Positions 1 through 12,980 of a DNA stretch of 64,000 nucleotides are shown one piece after another (within the stretch, counting starts at the first letter, position 1; each line of letters starts with the position of its first letter). The translations under genes and the position numbers were made by a program. The DNA is from Escarpia spicata (taxonomy: Eukaryota > Annelida > Polychaeta > Sabellida > Siboglinidae), in assembly GCA_963995525.1 (NCBI GenBank), contig OZ023208.1, forward strand, positions 21,047,682 to 21,111,681, given 5' to 3'. The notes below the pieces were generated by a model. It made no database searches. It had not been told where the DNA came from and saw only the letters and a program-made list of their open reading frames with translations.

Positions 1-900
<900 letters not shown>

Positions 901-1072
901 TGCGATAGCAAAGCTTTGAGCTTTGCAATAACAAAACTTCATAATTTATCCATTTAGTTAAGAAATTGTCCGTTATACCTTGCAGTTACGTATAGGTCAA
1001 TGCCATCGGAGAGAGTTAACAATTACAACATTCAATGATTGGAGTAAAAGTGAAAAGAAGTAATACGCTAGG

Positions 1073-1400
1073 AATGGAGGAGCTAAGAGAGGGGACGTTG
1101 GCGTGATAGAACGTTTTAAGACGACTCTGATGAGGAGCCGATTGAAGTGGGATGAACATGTGTACAGAATGGGAGTTAAGTAGAACGCTTAGCAAAGAAA
1201 GCAGGTGCCCGGAGTGATACAGGGAAAAGAGAGTTTTGGAAGGATTTGGAGGGGAGTGGAGAACGAGAGCGAAAGATGGAGTGGAATGGAGATAGTTGGT
1301 GGAAATAGCAGTGCAAGATCAACGAGGGAAAAGAAAAAGAAAACATAAATCGAGGATCAGAATCGAGGCCAGCCTCACCCATGACAGACGGGGAAACAAG
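1073..1400 (+). pseudogene. RTE-like LINE reverse-transcriptase C-terminal relic
   Basis: One frame reads RLKWDEHVYRM around 1140-1172. This matches the conserved RLxWxGHVxRM block near the C-terminus of RTE-type LINE polyproteins. Further on, the shifted frame gives WRTRAKDGVEWR, typical of the last residues of these proteins. Several stops and frameshifts make this a dead 5'-truncated copy. The family is inferred from the motifs; the exact clade is uncertain. Its first 40 bp recur at 3852-3891. Confidence 0.6.
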
Positions 1401-1769
1401 AAGAGAACAACAACAACTCTAGCTGTTCAATATCTGGCCTGTGTCCTAATTCACTGACATCAGCCAATCTCGAACAGTTGACACATCGCACTGTGTAGTT
1501 GATGCGCTCTGACGTCGCACAATTTGTTCATGATAGCAAGTTTAGTTTTGACTTTAAAACTGTGTCGAACTCAAACTCCAGTGTCGTCTGCGTAGTCATA
1601 ACCATGTCATCTGCGTAGTCATAACCATAAAGAATTTTTTTCTGCGCTTCTTTTGGTATGAGTCAACTGCAAATAGTCCCTGGCCACGATGGAAGAAGTG
1701 CTTCATTTGCGATGCAATGATATCATGCAGTTAAGAAAGCATAGAGTCCACATATCGTATATGTACAAG

Positions 1770-1917
1770 GTGTATGTATGTATGTATGTAGATATGTATA
1801 TATGTATGTATGTATGTATGTACGTATGTACGTATGTACGTATGTACGTATGTACGTATGTACGTATGTACGTATGTACGTATGTACGTATGTATGTATG
1901 TACAGGGTGTATGAATG

Positions 1918-1951
<34 letters not shown>

Positions 1952-1974
1952 ATAGTAGTAGTAGTAGTAGTAGT
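1770..1974. repeat. Compound TATG/TACG, TA and TAG microsatellite
   Basis: GTAT and GTAC tetranucleotides alternate from 1770 to about 1910, followed by TA (1918-1939), GTAT, and a TAG trinucleotide run (1953-1974). The TAG run is the 3' tail of the LINE copy that follows. Confidence 0.9.
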
Positions 1975-2423
1975 ATTTTTATTAGTGTCTCACTCCACGT
2001 ATAAAGCATTAAAATACAAGACAAATAAATATATTACATTACAATAAATACATTACAAAGTTAGCATTGTATACAAAGACCACTCAAAAAGAGTTATGAG
2101 AGACTTGTAAAAACAAAAATGTACAAATACTTATCATTTGTTGTATTGTGTAATCTTGTGTGCAGTATTGTTTGGAGGATGCTGGCAGTTGTATTTATTA
2201 TATTGTCATTACTCAATAAATATACAAATTTATGTTGATCATTCATACTGGAAAAAGCTGGGTCAGTAATTGTTGCATAGCCTATTAGTTCTTCTCGTTT
2301 TGTTAAAATATAAAGGGCATTTCATTAAAACGTGAAATTCATTTTCTATTTCATTCATGCAATTATAACACGTCCTAGCTTCAGGTGGGATGTAATTTCG
2401 TTAAAAACGTCCAGTTTCAATTG
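1953..2423 (-). mobile_element. 5'-truncated LINE-A copy, 3' end
   Basis: These 470 bp closely match 22394-22890, the 3' end of the larger minus-strand LINE-A. Both copies end in a (CTA)n tail on the element strand directly after AATAAAAATA. This copy stops abruptly at 2423, where a TATG microsatellite begins, consistent with 5' truncation at insertion. It covers the C-terminal coding end and the 3' UTR and has no open frame of its own. Confidence 0.85.
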
Positions 2424-2583
2424 TATGTATGTATGTATGTCTGTGTGTATGTATGTATGTATGTATGTGTATGTGTGCATGTGTGCATGTGTGCATGTGT
2501 GCAAGTGTGGAAGTGTGCATGTGTGCATGTGAGCATGTTTGTATGTGTCTATGTGTGTATGTGAGTATGTATGTATGTATAGG
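2424..2583. repeat. TATG/TGTGCA microsatellite
   Basis: GTAT tetranucleotides grade into GTGCAT hexanucleotides and back, directly at the broken 5' end of the LINE-A copy. Confidence 0.9.
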
Positions 2584-3023
<440 letters not shown>

Positions 3024-3823
3024 TGTATGTAGAATCCCCACGATTAGCCGCACCCCTACTTCGACGCTAGATGTCTCACTTGATGTTGTTATATAGTAGA
3101 ATTGACATTTAAGTTATGTGGCTTAAATACATGTAATTCATTTATTCATTTAACTTATTAACTTATAGTGTGTAATTGTGTTTTAGACATATTTCTCACT
3201 TGACTAATTGTATAAAATGTACTTAACATCAAACAACATCATCATGTTAAAATGTGATTATTATAATGTTAGTGGTGATTTATTGTATTATTCCATATGT
3301 AGTTATTGATATCCAAAGTTGGATTCTGGGGCATTTTCCTGTCACAGTCATGCATTCGAAAAGTCTGCACAGTATTGCCATTACACTGGTTTCGAGCTTC
3401 TCCATAATCATTGTGAGCTGCTGCGCCTTTGATTGAGTCTCATTCAGCGTCTTATAGACTCTGCCGTTTCAGTTTGCTTTTGAGAAGAAAACTTTGGTTT
3501 AAACTATTTGCTACGTTACTTTAGTATATCTACTAAGTTAACGTTTCCCGTATGCAGTTCTCAACAATTTTATTTAATGTTTTTGTGATAAATAAGACCA
3601 AAACCAAAACATTATAAGATGGAATGTCTGAACGCTATAGGTACTCACCATCAATTTTGATGGCTTGACGGACCTATGGGTAGGAGACAGGTCACGTGAT
3701 GAATAGGTGAGTTAAATGCATTGTGGCGAAATAGAAAACACGTCCCCGGTGTTTCAATTTCCTTGGATATTGATACCTTATATTCGGCTTTGATACCTTG
3801 CTATTACACATGTCCAGGAGCGT
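3024..3823. other. No gene seen
   Basis: AT-rich sequence with only short open frames; I see no recognisable gene or repeat. Confidence 0.5.
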
Positions 3824-4500
3824 AACCAGGGGGATTCGGGGGGTTCGTCCGAATGGAGGAGCTGAGAAAGGGGACGTTGGCGTGATAGAACCCCATTTTT
3901 ACGATCCCCCTTAAAAACAAACCATCCCTAGATCCCTCGTCTATACCCTCACCCCACCCCCGTTTTCCCGGTAAACCAGGTGCATAGCAATCAATAATTA
4001 CATTTAGTTGTTCAGTGAAATGTGCACATAATTTAAACGTGTAAATATGATACATGTTTTTGGGGGTTCGGATTAATCCCACTTTTACGAGCCACCTCCA
4101 AAAACGACCCCCCCCGGTCGGAACCCTCGTACCCACCTCCGTTTTCCCGCTAGGCCAACTGCATAGAAATCCGTTATTACGTTGAGCTGTTCAATTAAAT
4201 TTACACAGAATATTAAATCTGCAGATACGATCACTTTTTGGGGGATTCGGACTGATTTTATTTTCACGAACCCGCTCCGAAAACGAACCCCCCGCTAGAA
4301 CCCTTCTTGTTACTTCTGTTTGCCCCTAAGCTAGCTGCATAGCAATCAAAAATTACTTTTAGTTTTTTTAGTGAAATGTGCTTAGAATCTCATAATTAAA
4401 ACCTTCAAATATGGTAACTTTTTGGGGGAAGCGAACGCGCTCGAAACCCTCATCCACACCCTCGTTTTCCAGTTGAACCAGCTACATGGCTAGCATTAAT
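3824..4500. repeat. Diverged tandem repeat, unit about 180 bp
   Basis: A block with TTTTTGGGGG, a downstream AAAACGA, a CGTTTTCCCG motif and GCATAGCAATCA-like sequence recurs with its GGGGG cores at about 3830, 4056, 4235 and 4420. Copies are clearly diverged. The first interval is longer because a 37-38 bp foreign piece sits at 3853-3890. Confidence 0.7.
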
Positions 4501-5252
4501 CATCTTAAGCTGTATAGTGAAATCCCAAAATCCAAACCTGCAAATAAGAGGAGAGGTGTTCGGAATAACTTCATTTTGATTAAGCTGGTACTAAAAACCC
4601 TGAGTAATGTCAAAATCGCTTCGGTCCCCGAAGAATGGCTCTTCCATCGATAATGCGATCGTTCTGTCATCTAGCGAAACGACAACGTTCGCGCATTTTT
4701 GAACAAACATTAAAGGAAAGGAATGTGATCAATGCATTGATTCCTTTTTCGCCAGGTATGCATTGTCGTGAAGTCATGACTATTTTATTGCATAATCATT
4801 TTATGATTGATGGACACTTATTACGTTCTCTTTTAAATGGATTGCGCATAGTGTAATTTATAACAAATATTTCAATGGCATGCAGGTCCTCATTGGTATA
4901 GCTCAATGCTGCCAGATGACGTTTCAAACACTACTGTCTAAAGCCAGCTATTTGGGTACGAATGCTGATAGTTTTATTAAAGTTATACTGTAGTTTACAT
5001 ACACCGAGTATACGTTTATAATAAATTATATAAATTGTTATATATAATTAAATATTTACGGAAGATGTCCCTCTTCCAAAAATAGTTGGCTTATGTTAGT
5101 TAATACGAAAACGCAGGACTGTTAGCAGATAATTTATTTAGTGCCACAACTGATCACGCATACCGTACTTGTTTATTGATTGCTATAAACGTCCTGCTAG
5201 TTCAGGAAGGAAGTCGCTAGGCCAAGTAGCAGCACTGGTAATGGAGCAGAAC
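4501..5252. other. No gene seen
   Basis: One 73-codon frame at 4635-4856 (+) has no recognisable motif. Otherwise AT-rich unique-looking sequence. Confidence 0.4.
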
Positions 5253-5703
5253 TCTGTTGAAATTTGCGGATGATAATTTGTTTAGAAGGATTAAACGTGA
5301 TAAAGATAGACAGCATTTACAAGATGATCTTGACAGATTAATAAAATGGTCTGAAAAATTGTAAATGTTGTTCAATTTTGGGAAATGTAAATGCCTCCAC
5401 ACAGGACATGGGAACGAATATGTACAATGGGAGGGTCTGTACTAAGTACTACTGTAAAAGAAAAGGACTTAGGGTTAACTATTGATTGAGTGCTGATATG
5501 AAAGTTTCAGAGAATACCGGTATTGCCGCTTCAAAGGGAAATCAAATCCTTGGATTAATTAGGCGAAACATAATGTATAAGGAAAACGAGCTAATAATAC
5601 CGCTGTATAAAACAATAGTTAGGCCTCATTTAGAATATTGTATTCACGGGTGGAGGCCATATCGCAGGAAGGACACATATATACTAGAAAGAGTGCAGGT
5701 GAT
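5253..5703 (+). pseudogene. CR1-like LINE reverse-transcriptase fragment
   Basis: The translation begins at the catalytic KFADD box and runs through DRQHLQDDLDRLIKWSEK, a HTGHGNE block and ASKGNQILGLIRRN to a WRPYRRKD/LERVQ block. It aligns step by step with the RT of the larger CR1-like element at 52788-54208. Stops (for example after WSEKL) and frameshifts show it is dead. It begins inside the palm domain and ends in mid-thumb with no 3' UTR, so it is broken at both ends. Confidence 0.85.
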
Positions 5704-6435
5704 GATACGCGGTGTGCATAGTTTGTCTCGTGATTTACTGATATGCCCTACGCAAGTCTACAAACTTTGAATTAGTCCGTTCGGTGGGGCCTCTGTAGTC
5801 ATCAGGAGTTGGACTGAACTTCTGAACGTTATAGGCTGACATTATTTCCATACATTCAGTCTCTTCACAAAATATGGAGACCTTTCGTCAGGTAGCGAAA
5901 TAATATCCGTTCTTCGTGGAAATAAGTTGATTACCAGTTTCCATTTCGATCACAATGCGCTACGGATTTATCAGTCAATTATTGGCTCAAGTTGCGAATG
6001 CGAGCGATCTTTATCGGTACTGAAGCGTGTCAAATACTACTATTAGTTTTACGATGATTCTTCATGTGCGTTATGCTTATATTCAACATAGCTGTGTAAA
6101 TATAAATATATAAATAGTGAAATGTTACATACAATGGGAAACGTCTACCTAGGGCTCACGAAAATGTTGGGTGCCTAGGGCCCACGAATGTCTTAATCCG
6201 CTACTATATATGACATTTGTGTCGTTGTAATGCCAACACATATAATTAACTATTGGGAATCTAACCACCCAATTAATATCACTTACCGTATATAATTTGC
6301 ACAAATAAAGAGTTTTATGCGTTTTCTCTATTGGTGCTCATTATAGCTATCCCGATTAGGCTTAGGTTAAGGGTTAGGGTAAGGTTGGAGGTTGTGGTTA
6401 TGACTAGGTGTCCTATTTTCATATGTATTTCGATA
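5704..6435. other. No gene seen; short telomere-like patch
   Basis: Around 6358-6390 there are a few TTAGG/TTAGGG-like units, too few and too degenerate to be a telomeric array. No gene recognised. Confidence 0.4.
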
Positions 6436-6745
6436 TGACTGTCATCTGTGGATATTGCGTATGGCAGAAATGGATTCCTGGACCCTCAAAAAGTTGGTTT
6501 AGACACAAAGAACATGCTTAGATATTGCTTGGTAGCTGAGATATTTGAGTGATTAATTTTCATGGCAGCCATCGCGAATTTCAAAATGGCCGTCATCATT
6601 GTATATTGCATATGACAGAAAAGGATGCCTTGACCCTGGACATGTAGCGCTAGGCAGCAAGAATATGTTTTTTATGTTGCTTAGAAGCTGATATATCAGG
6701 ATAATGGATTTCCGTGGCAGCTATTTTAAAAATCAAGACGACGGC
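6436..6745. repeat. Two tandem copies of a 154-bp repeat
   Basis: GTCATC...TATTGC.TATG.CAGAAA.GGAT.CCT..GACCCT occurs at about 6436 and again at about 6590, each followed by related text ending in a TGGCAGC(C/T)AT block. Copies are diverged by substitutions and small indels. Confidence 0.7.
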
Positions 6746-8150
6746 TACTTACCATGTCGTTAGGAATGGGTACCTAGCTTTAAATGAATCTATATATCAT
6801 AAATTAAATGTGTGCCAACTCTGCTTTTGTCAGAAAGTGCACAATCGTATCCGTTTGCCGCTGTACTATAGGAAATATGTCACGTGATAGATAGGTCAAT
6901 AGATTCCCCTGAGACCAATTGTTCACGGAAGCAAACTAATATAGAAAGAGACGAGCCGACCTAGGCAATTCTGGAAGAGATGCACTTATAATGCACCGAA
7001 GTAAGTTAAAGTAAAACATAAATTGGCACTCAGAATGTTGTTGAAGTGATTTTCTTGTGTAATTAAAATAGTCGCTTGCGCAGTGTGTCAACGGTCTTTC
7101 CCAGGAAATGTCCATTTCGCCGTCATGCTTCTAATTCTTCTGTGATGGTTTCCATTCTGGTGCGGGGGACTTTTCAGTAGCATATTCCATAATGGGCATA
7201 CAATTACCATTGATTACAATTGGCAGAAATTACTTCGGCAAGTCCTAAATGTAGCAAATTAAAAGGAGGCAGTCTGTTCATCTACCCGGAATTAAGCAGC
7301 GTAATAATTTGTAACAGGAAGTCTGCCTTGTTGAACACGTGGGTTAATAGGAAATTGTTGAACATCAAAGGGTATTGTGGTTAACTCAGCCCGGCTCGGC
7401 TATATTCCCAATAAAGCTTGTTTTGAAACTGGATGTTTTGTTTACCATTTGAACATGCTCCGGGGGCGTATCTTCCAAATTGCGAACGTTGTTACCGACT
7501 TATTAAACACAGTTTGGCTGGTACTATACACTAAACATAGCTATTATAGTCTGAAGAGCATTATATTAATTAATAAATTAAAAATTAGAACAGACCGTGT
7601 CATTTCAAACACAAACGGGTATTGAACCGATCAAGTATGACAGCATATATTGCGATTAACAAGCGAATAATACTACGCGTGTTGTTGCAATTGGGGACAC
7701 TCGTAATTGGGACCATTAGTCATACGTCATTGCCCTTACTTGGTGTGCGGTCGTCAAGGTGATCTGGCATCTTACCTGGCAGGCAACTAGTTAATTAAGC
7801 CAGGATAGAAAACTTAACGATATTTACACAAATACGTATGTAAATAAACCAGATATATGTTTAATGTTTTACATGTATTTACTTTGCATTAGCATGGCTG
7901 TATATGCTAGTATAACCAAAACAAATAATACGTTATTGTTTGCAACAGACCATGTTATGGCTAACTCGACTGTTACTTTTTTTAACATTTGTGGAAAATT
8001 AATATAGTTTGCTGTCTTTTTACGTAAAATCTAAAAACCTAATGTATACAAAATGGACGTGGTATTTGGAATGATTGACGAGCTGCATAGTTTTGATTAA
8101 CAATCATTGTATTTCGAACTGGACAAGATTAAACAAAATACATCATCAGC
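6746..8150. other. No gene seen
   Basis: AT-rich sequence. One frame at 7377-7625 (+, 82 codons) shows no family motif. No repeats noticed. Confidence 0.4.
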
Positions 8151-8164
8151 CACCCAGCGGGCAA

Positions 8165-8800
8165 AATGACGTGGGAAAAACGTTGTTTCAACGGCACGTC
8201 AGACGTTGTAGCGATGTTGGAAACTAATTGTATATGAAAGTTGAATCTACGTCAAGTTATGACGTCGTTTCGACGTCAAATTTTCACGTTGGCCCAATGT
8301 CAGGTTTTGAGGTCGTTTCGACGTCAGATTTCCACGTTGGCCCAATGTCAGGTTTCAGCGTTGCATAAACGTCATGTTTCGACGTTGAATCGATGTCGTG
8401 TTTCAACGTCGTACCGATGTCGAAACCTTGTTGAATTTTAAAGTTGGATCGATGTCATGTTTATACGTTGTTTCGACGTCATGTTTCGACGTTGTAGCGG
8501 TGTAGAAAACAGGTTGGATTTGATAGTTTGTCCAACGTCGGTTGCCCACGTCGTTTCGACATCTGGATTCAACGTCGTAGCGATGTTGAAAACTTGTGGA
8601 ATTTGAAAGTTGGATCGACGTCATGTTTATACGTTGTTTCAACGTCATGTTTCGACGTTGTTGTTGTGTAGAAAACGGGTTGGATTTGATAGTTGGTCCA
8701 ACGTCAGTTGTCCACATCGTTTCGACATCTGATTTAAACATCGTAGCGATGTTGAAAACGGGTTGGATTCACAAGTTGGACAACGGCATATGCTATTGTC
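8165..8800. repeat. ACGTTG/ACGTCG minisatellite, left block, 166-bp higher-order unit
   Basis: Short near-palindromic words such as ACGTCGTTTCGACGT and AACGTCGTAGCGATGTT recur throughout. A longer period is visible: GTTGGATCGAYGTCATGTTT starts at 8443 and again at 8609 (166 bp), and a diverged third copy starts near 8775. Confidence 0.85.
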
Positions 8801-10019
8801 CAGGTCGTTTTAGTTTCATTGCTATGTTGAAACTACAGTGTATAGTCGAAAATAAGATGTCGTATGCGCACTTTTTTCGATGTCAAAGTCGTTGCTATGT
8901 TAAACACGACGTGGGTTTGATTAACGTCATATTTAGAACATGTATATATATATACACACACACTGTATATCTATATACATAACGTACTCGTTCTATTAAG
9001 CGTAAAGTATGCTTAACAAATAATTGAGACATGGAAATATGTCAAATGTTGTATTTCAATAAGTCTATAGGGGTGTGCACCCATTTTCTTTGGTTCATGA
9101 GTACAGCCAACTCAGTAGACACTACTGCTGCGCGATGATGATGATGGTGGTGGTGGCAGCTAGAATTGTGCTGATACAAAAATACTCAAAATGTGTTTCT
9201 ACCACATTCCAGTAGCTTAATTACTTTGTATGTTTACTATCAATTACTTAAGGTACCTTTAATAGCAATTACATATATCTCTAAATCACATGCATTCATG
9301 GATAATATGTGTCACCGATATTTTGCCATTTTATTTATTACTGGAAACGGGTGGACGGGCAGAAAAAGTCAATATATTAGGCCTAGTAACATGTATTACC
9401 TTTGAATGTGCTCCAAGTTATATGGAGACCATTAAAACATATTACATGACATATATATGTTTGTCAAAGACGAATCTACACTACATTAATTTGTTCAATT
9501 GTTATGTCTGACCGGGGTGACACGTCATGGTGCTAATATTTGTGTACTGCATGTATACTCCAATGACTCATTATTTAGTGTACATATATCATGACTATGT
9601 TACATTACTAGGGCAGATTGCATGCATATATATTATATTATATAGACTTATAACTGATAGCTACGTGATATGTCAGATAAATGTCCCGCATACATGCCTG
9701 CCAATAAATTATAAGAGTACCTGACATATGCAGCTTCGTATGAGCACTGTGGCATGAGCATACAGCTGGAGGTACTTGAACCTGAAATTATCTTTAATTT
9801 ATTTCAAAACTCGGAAGTTTGCAGTTATATGGATACCATTCTTCTAGGCAACATATATATGCTTGCACTGACGCCATAAATGCTGCGTTAAATTGTAATT
9901 ACCGCGATGCGTTTCGGTGATGTAGGGCCGTGCGTAAACCGCATCCTCGCCACTCTTAGTTCATACTATGACGAAAGTTTACAGTTGTTACACTTGCAGT
10001 CATTATCCTGATTGGCGAC

Positions 10020-10440
10020 TACTTCAAAATGTCACATTTCCACGTCCGTATTTCTTTGATGACCAGACGTTGTAAAGACGTCGGTTTAGGTTGTCGACTT
10101 GATTTAAACGTTGTATCAACGTCAAACCACCCACGTCAATATGACGGCGATGGCAATACGTTATAAAGACGTTGATTTCATGACATGAATCGAGTTGATT
10201 GGGCTGTCAACTTGATTGCAACGTTGTACGGATGTCACATTTCCACGTCCGTATTTTGTTGATGACCAGACGTTGCAAAGACGTCGGGTTAGGTTGTCGA
10301 CTTGATAGCAATGTCGTGTCAAGGTCAGATTTCAATGTTGTTACAACGTTGGTGATCAGACGTTGTAATGACATTGTATTTATGGTGTTCGACGTCGCAA
10401 CGTATATCCAACCACTAATCGACGTCGTAACAACGTTGTA
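10020..10440. repeat. ACGTTG/ACGTCG minisatellite, right block, 203-bp unit
   Basis: The word TGTCACATTTCCACGTCCGT is at 10030 and again at 10233 (203 bp apart), each followed by GATGACCAGACGTTG. Composition and words match the left block. Confidence 0.8.
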
Positions 10441-10453
10441 TGCCCACTGGGCA

Positions 10454-11972
10454 TGCTGTGCTCGAGCCGGAGACGGCGAACTTGATCTCTTAACCCCTAT
10501 ATACCCGCGACATATGATACAACGCGATCAAGAATGTAATACCAACATATTATCCATACAGAATAGTATTAGTGGCAGTTATCCCGATATCTCTAAACAG
10601 TTCAATATTGAATCGTGCAACATTATTCAAATAAAAGAGGTCTCTATTGTATATTTACTGACTTTCACGCAGAGATAGAATTTAACGCTCGCCCCTGGCC
10701 TAAGACGAGTAGAAATTACTGGGGACAAATGTTGTTTGGCTAGCACTAATCCCCCAGCGAGTAGCTATCTTCCACACATTTTAACAAGGTAAATGATCTT
10801 CGCTTCCTGATGTCCAATTACATTTTTCAGGATTCGTAGCGGAGACCATTGAGTCCATTAGCAATTACGTGACATCCGGCCGCGTATTCTAGCAATGGCC
10901 TCTGGCAGGCTCTACACAACAACAGCCAGAAGGCGGGTCAGCGTCTACTGCAATCAAACGAGGGAAACTGTCCACTAGTTTTTTAGCTGCGCATCTTTGA
11001 CCGGTCACCTTAACAACTCGTATGATAAGTCACTATGAAAATAGTGCTGCATCGTTTTGTTTCCATGGTAAACAACACATATGATTTGACTGTGTTTAGC
11101 CAAGATGGTGGATCACCTTCAACCTATTGCAAAGTTCAAAAGACACCCTCTATAATTGGTTTAAGATTTTTCTATTTCTATGTGTTTGGGGCCATCCATA
11201 AAATGCGTCTCGCTTGGTGGGAAGTCTTGGATCTCCGGGCAAGCGATGAAACTCTACATGGATTGGGGTATCTTGGTAATGAGGGTTATGTAACGATTAA
11301 AACCGAAGCTATTGACACCAGAATTATATTATTAATAAACTTCGTTGTGTCGACAATAAGTTCATGGAGTGCACGAATAGCGAGTAGCGTCATTCTATTT
11401 TTTAACTTGGTTAATCGTCGGCGGCAGGAACGTCTGGGGGATGTACACATTGGGATAGGATGGAAGAAGTTAATAGCTGTGGAAATGGACATGAGGCTCA
11501 TGTATCGCTTTGTTTCCTCAGAGATCCTAAATACACCATTGCAACTTAGTAAACATAATCGTATAACAATGATGTTAGTGTAATTACTGGCTGGATATAT
11601 CTAGTTTAGTAAAATGAAACTTTTTTCACATATTAATTCAAAAGTATAGCTTATACATGGCGGTCGTCGGTGTAATCGTTAGGAGCATAACCCTAATCAT
11701 AACTAACCCAGACTATTTCCAGCCTCAATCGTAGCTGACTGCAAACAACATCTTAACACTAATGGATGATCTCATTTCACACTAACTATTTATTCCCATC
11801 ATATGATTGGTTCCAATAATTACTCTAACCCCATACTTTGACAACGTTTGGATGATGTCTTTAATGAAGATGAGGAAGAGCGTTGGTGGCAGCAATCCAC
11901 CCTATGGCTTCCTATTTCAATCCTTCTTTCCATACTTTACCAAAGGCCTTTTCAAGGTCTATTCACACTATA
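10454..11972. other. Unassigned region with a 182-codon frame
   Basis: A plus-strand frame runs from 11035 to 11583 (182 codons) with one hydrophobic stretch in the middle, but I recognise no domain. A shorter minus-strand frame (11286-11501) overlaps it. Coding status is doubtful. Confidence 0.25.
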
Positions 11973-11994
11973 AATATATATATATATACATATA

Positions 11995-12025
<31 letters not shown>

Positions 12026-12026
12026 A
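11973..12026. repeat. (TA)n microsatellite
   Basis: TA dinucleotides interrupted by ACA and GTA. Confidence 0.9.
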
Positions 12027-12486
12027 TGCAGAACATTAATAAATTACGTAAAATTAATAATATTAAATTAAAATAAATGACAATATATCAACAAATTAAA
12101 AAAAGTTATAGCTAAAGATGATCGTTAAAATTAAATGTATATTGATAATAAATCAGTAAAGATTGTGTAAGATTATTTTAAAAACATGTACAATATAATA
12201 AATAATTAAAACAAATAAATAAACTGACTAAACTGACTAGTGGCGTCTATGTTGCGTAAGCAACCCGGAAAAGATGGGTTTTCAAAAGTATTTTAAAAGT
12301 CACAAGGCAACAGGTTTATAATTATATACATTTATTGAAAATTATTATTCATTGTTGCAAAAAATAATACCAGCATGATATTACATTAAAATTGTAGATT
12401 GTACAACGCCTTGTAGGTTTACAACTTGTAAATATTAGTGAGTAGGCAATTACGATGGGCTAACACGAATTTCATATACACGGACT

Positions 12487-12580
12487 GCACTCTACGTTGC
12501 TCCAGTTCAATCAGATGTATGAATGAATGCCTGGCTATAGACAGTGGTGGACATTTGTATTTCTTCCTGGCACCTCGAAG
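12487..12580 (+). mobile_element. SINE body fragment
   Basis: The text ACTCTACGTTGCTCCAGTTC, CAG.TGTATGAATGA, GGCTA.AGACA.TG.TGGA matches 34002-34065 inside the complete SINE at 33905-34230. The tRNA-like head and the 3' tail are missing. Confidence 0.7.
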
Positions 12581-12673
12581 GAAAGATTCTTTGGCGGCTT
12601 TGAGTATAGTATGATTTAGGGCCTTCACTTTTAGGTTCATGTTCTGTTGTTTGTTGTGAATTTCTCCTGCGTA

Positions 12674-12932
12674 CTAATCAGTCAAACACATGGCAAATTT
12701 CTCCCACTTAGCCATCTTGTAGTTCCATCGTGGAAATGTTTTGGCGTCCTGCAGTTTGAAATTAAAGTCCAGAGAGATCTTCACTGGTCTGTGGTCGATC
12801 GTTCCAAGCTGATTTAATACCGTTCTGATGATCTTTTTTGAGATGTCACCAGCAGCAAAGGCCAAATCACGTGTCGTTGTTGTCAGCCATCTCCTTGAGA
12901 AGAACGTTGGTAGGTATTCAGGGTCATCAGAG
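12674..12932 (-). pseudogene. LINE endonuclease domain fragment
   Basis: The minus-strand frame contains FFSRRWLTTTT, DLAFAAGDISKK and LGTIDHRPVKISLDF, then WNYKMAKWEKF. This is the C-terminal part of an APE-type LINE endonuclease, where the SDHRP-like box holds the catalytic Asp-His. Here the residue before the Asp is Ile rather than Ser. Upstream (to the right) the frame runs straight into a CA microsatellite, so the catalytic N-terminus is gone. Confidence 0.75.

Positions 12933-12976
<44 letters not shown>
12933..12976. repeat. (CA)n microsatellite
   Basis: Pure CA repeat abutting the endonuclease fragment. Confidence 0.97.

Positions 12977-12980
<4 letters not shown>

Larger units (their letters stand above)
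8151..10453. mobile_element. Candidate non-autonomous DNA element built of ACGT-rich repeats
   Basis: The region starts with CCCAGCGGGCA (8153-8163) and ends with TGCCCACTGGGCA (10441-10453), so the termini are inverted matches. Inside each end lies an ACGTTG/ACGTCG-rich repeat domain (8165-8800 and 10020-10440). The AT-rich core between them (8960-10020) carries no recognisable transposase. I infer one two-ended non-autonomous element. Two independent repeat patches are the alternative. Confidence 0.5.

Noticed and set aside
6358..6390. Telomere-like TTAGGG words
   Set aside because: Only a few degenerate units, not an array; no evidence of a telomere or fusion point.
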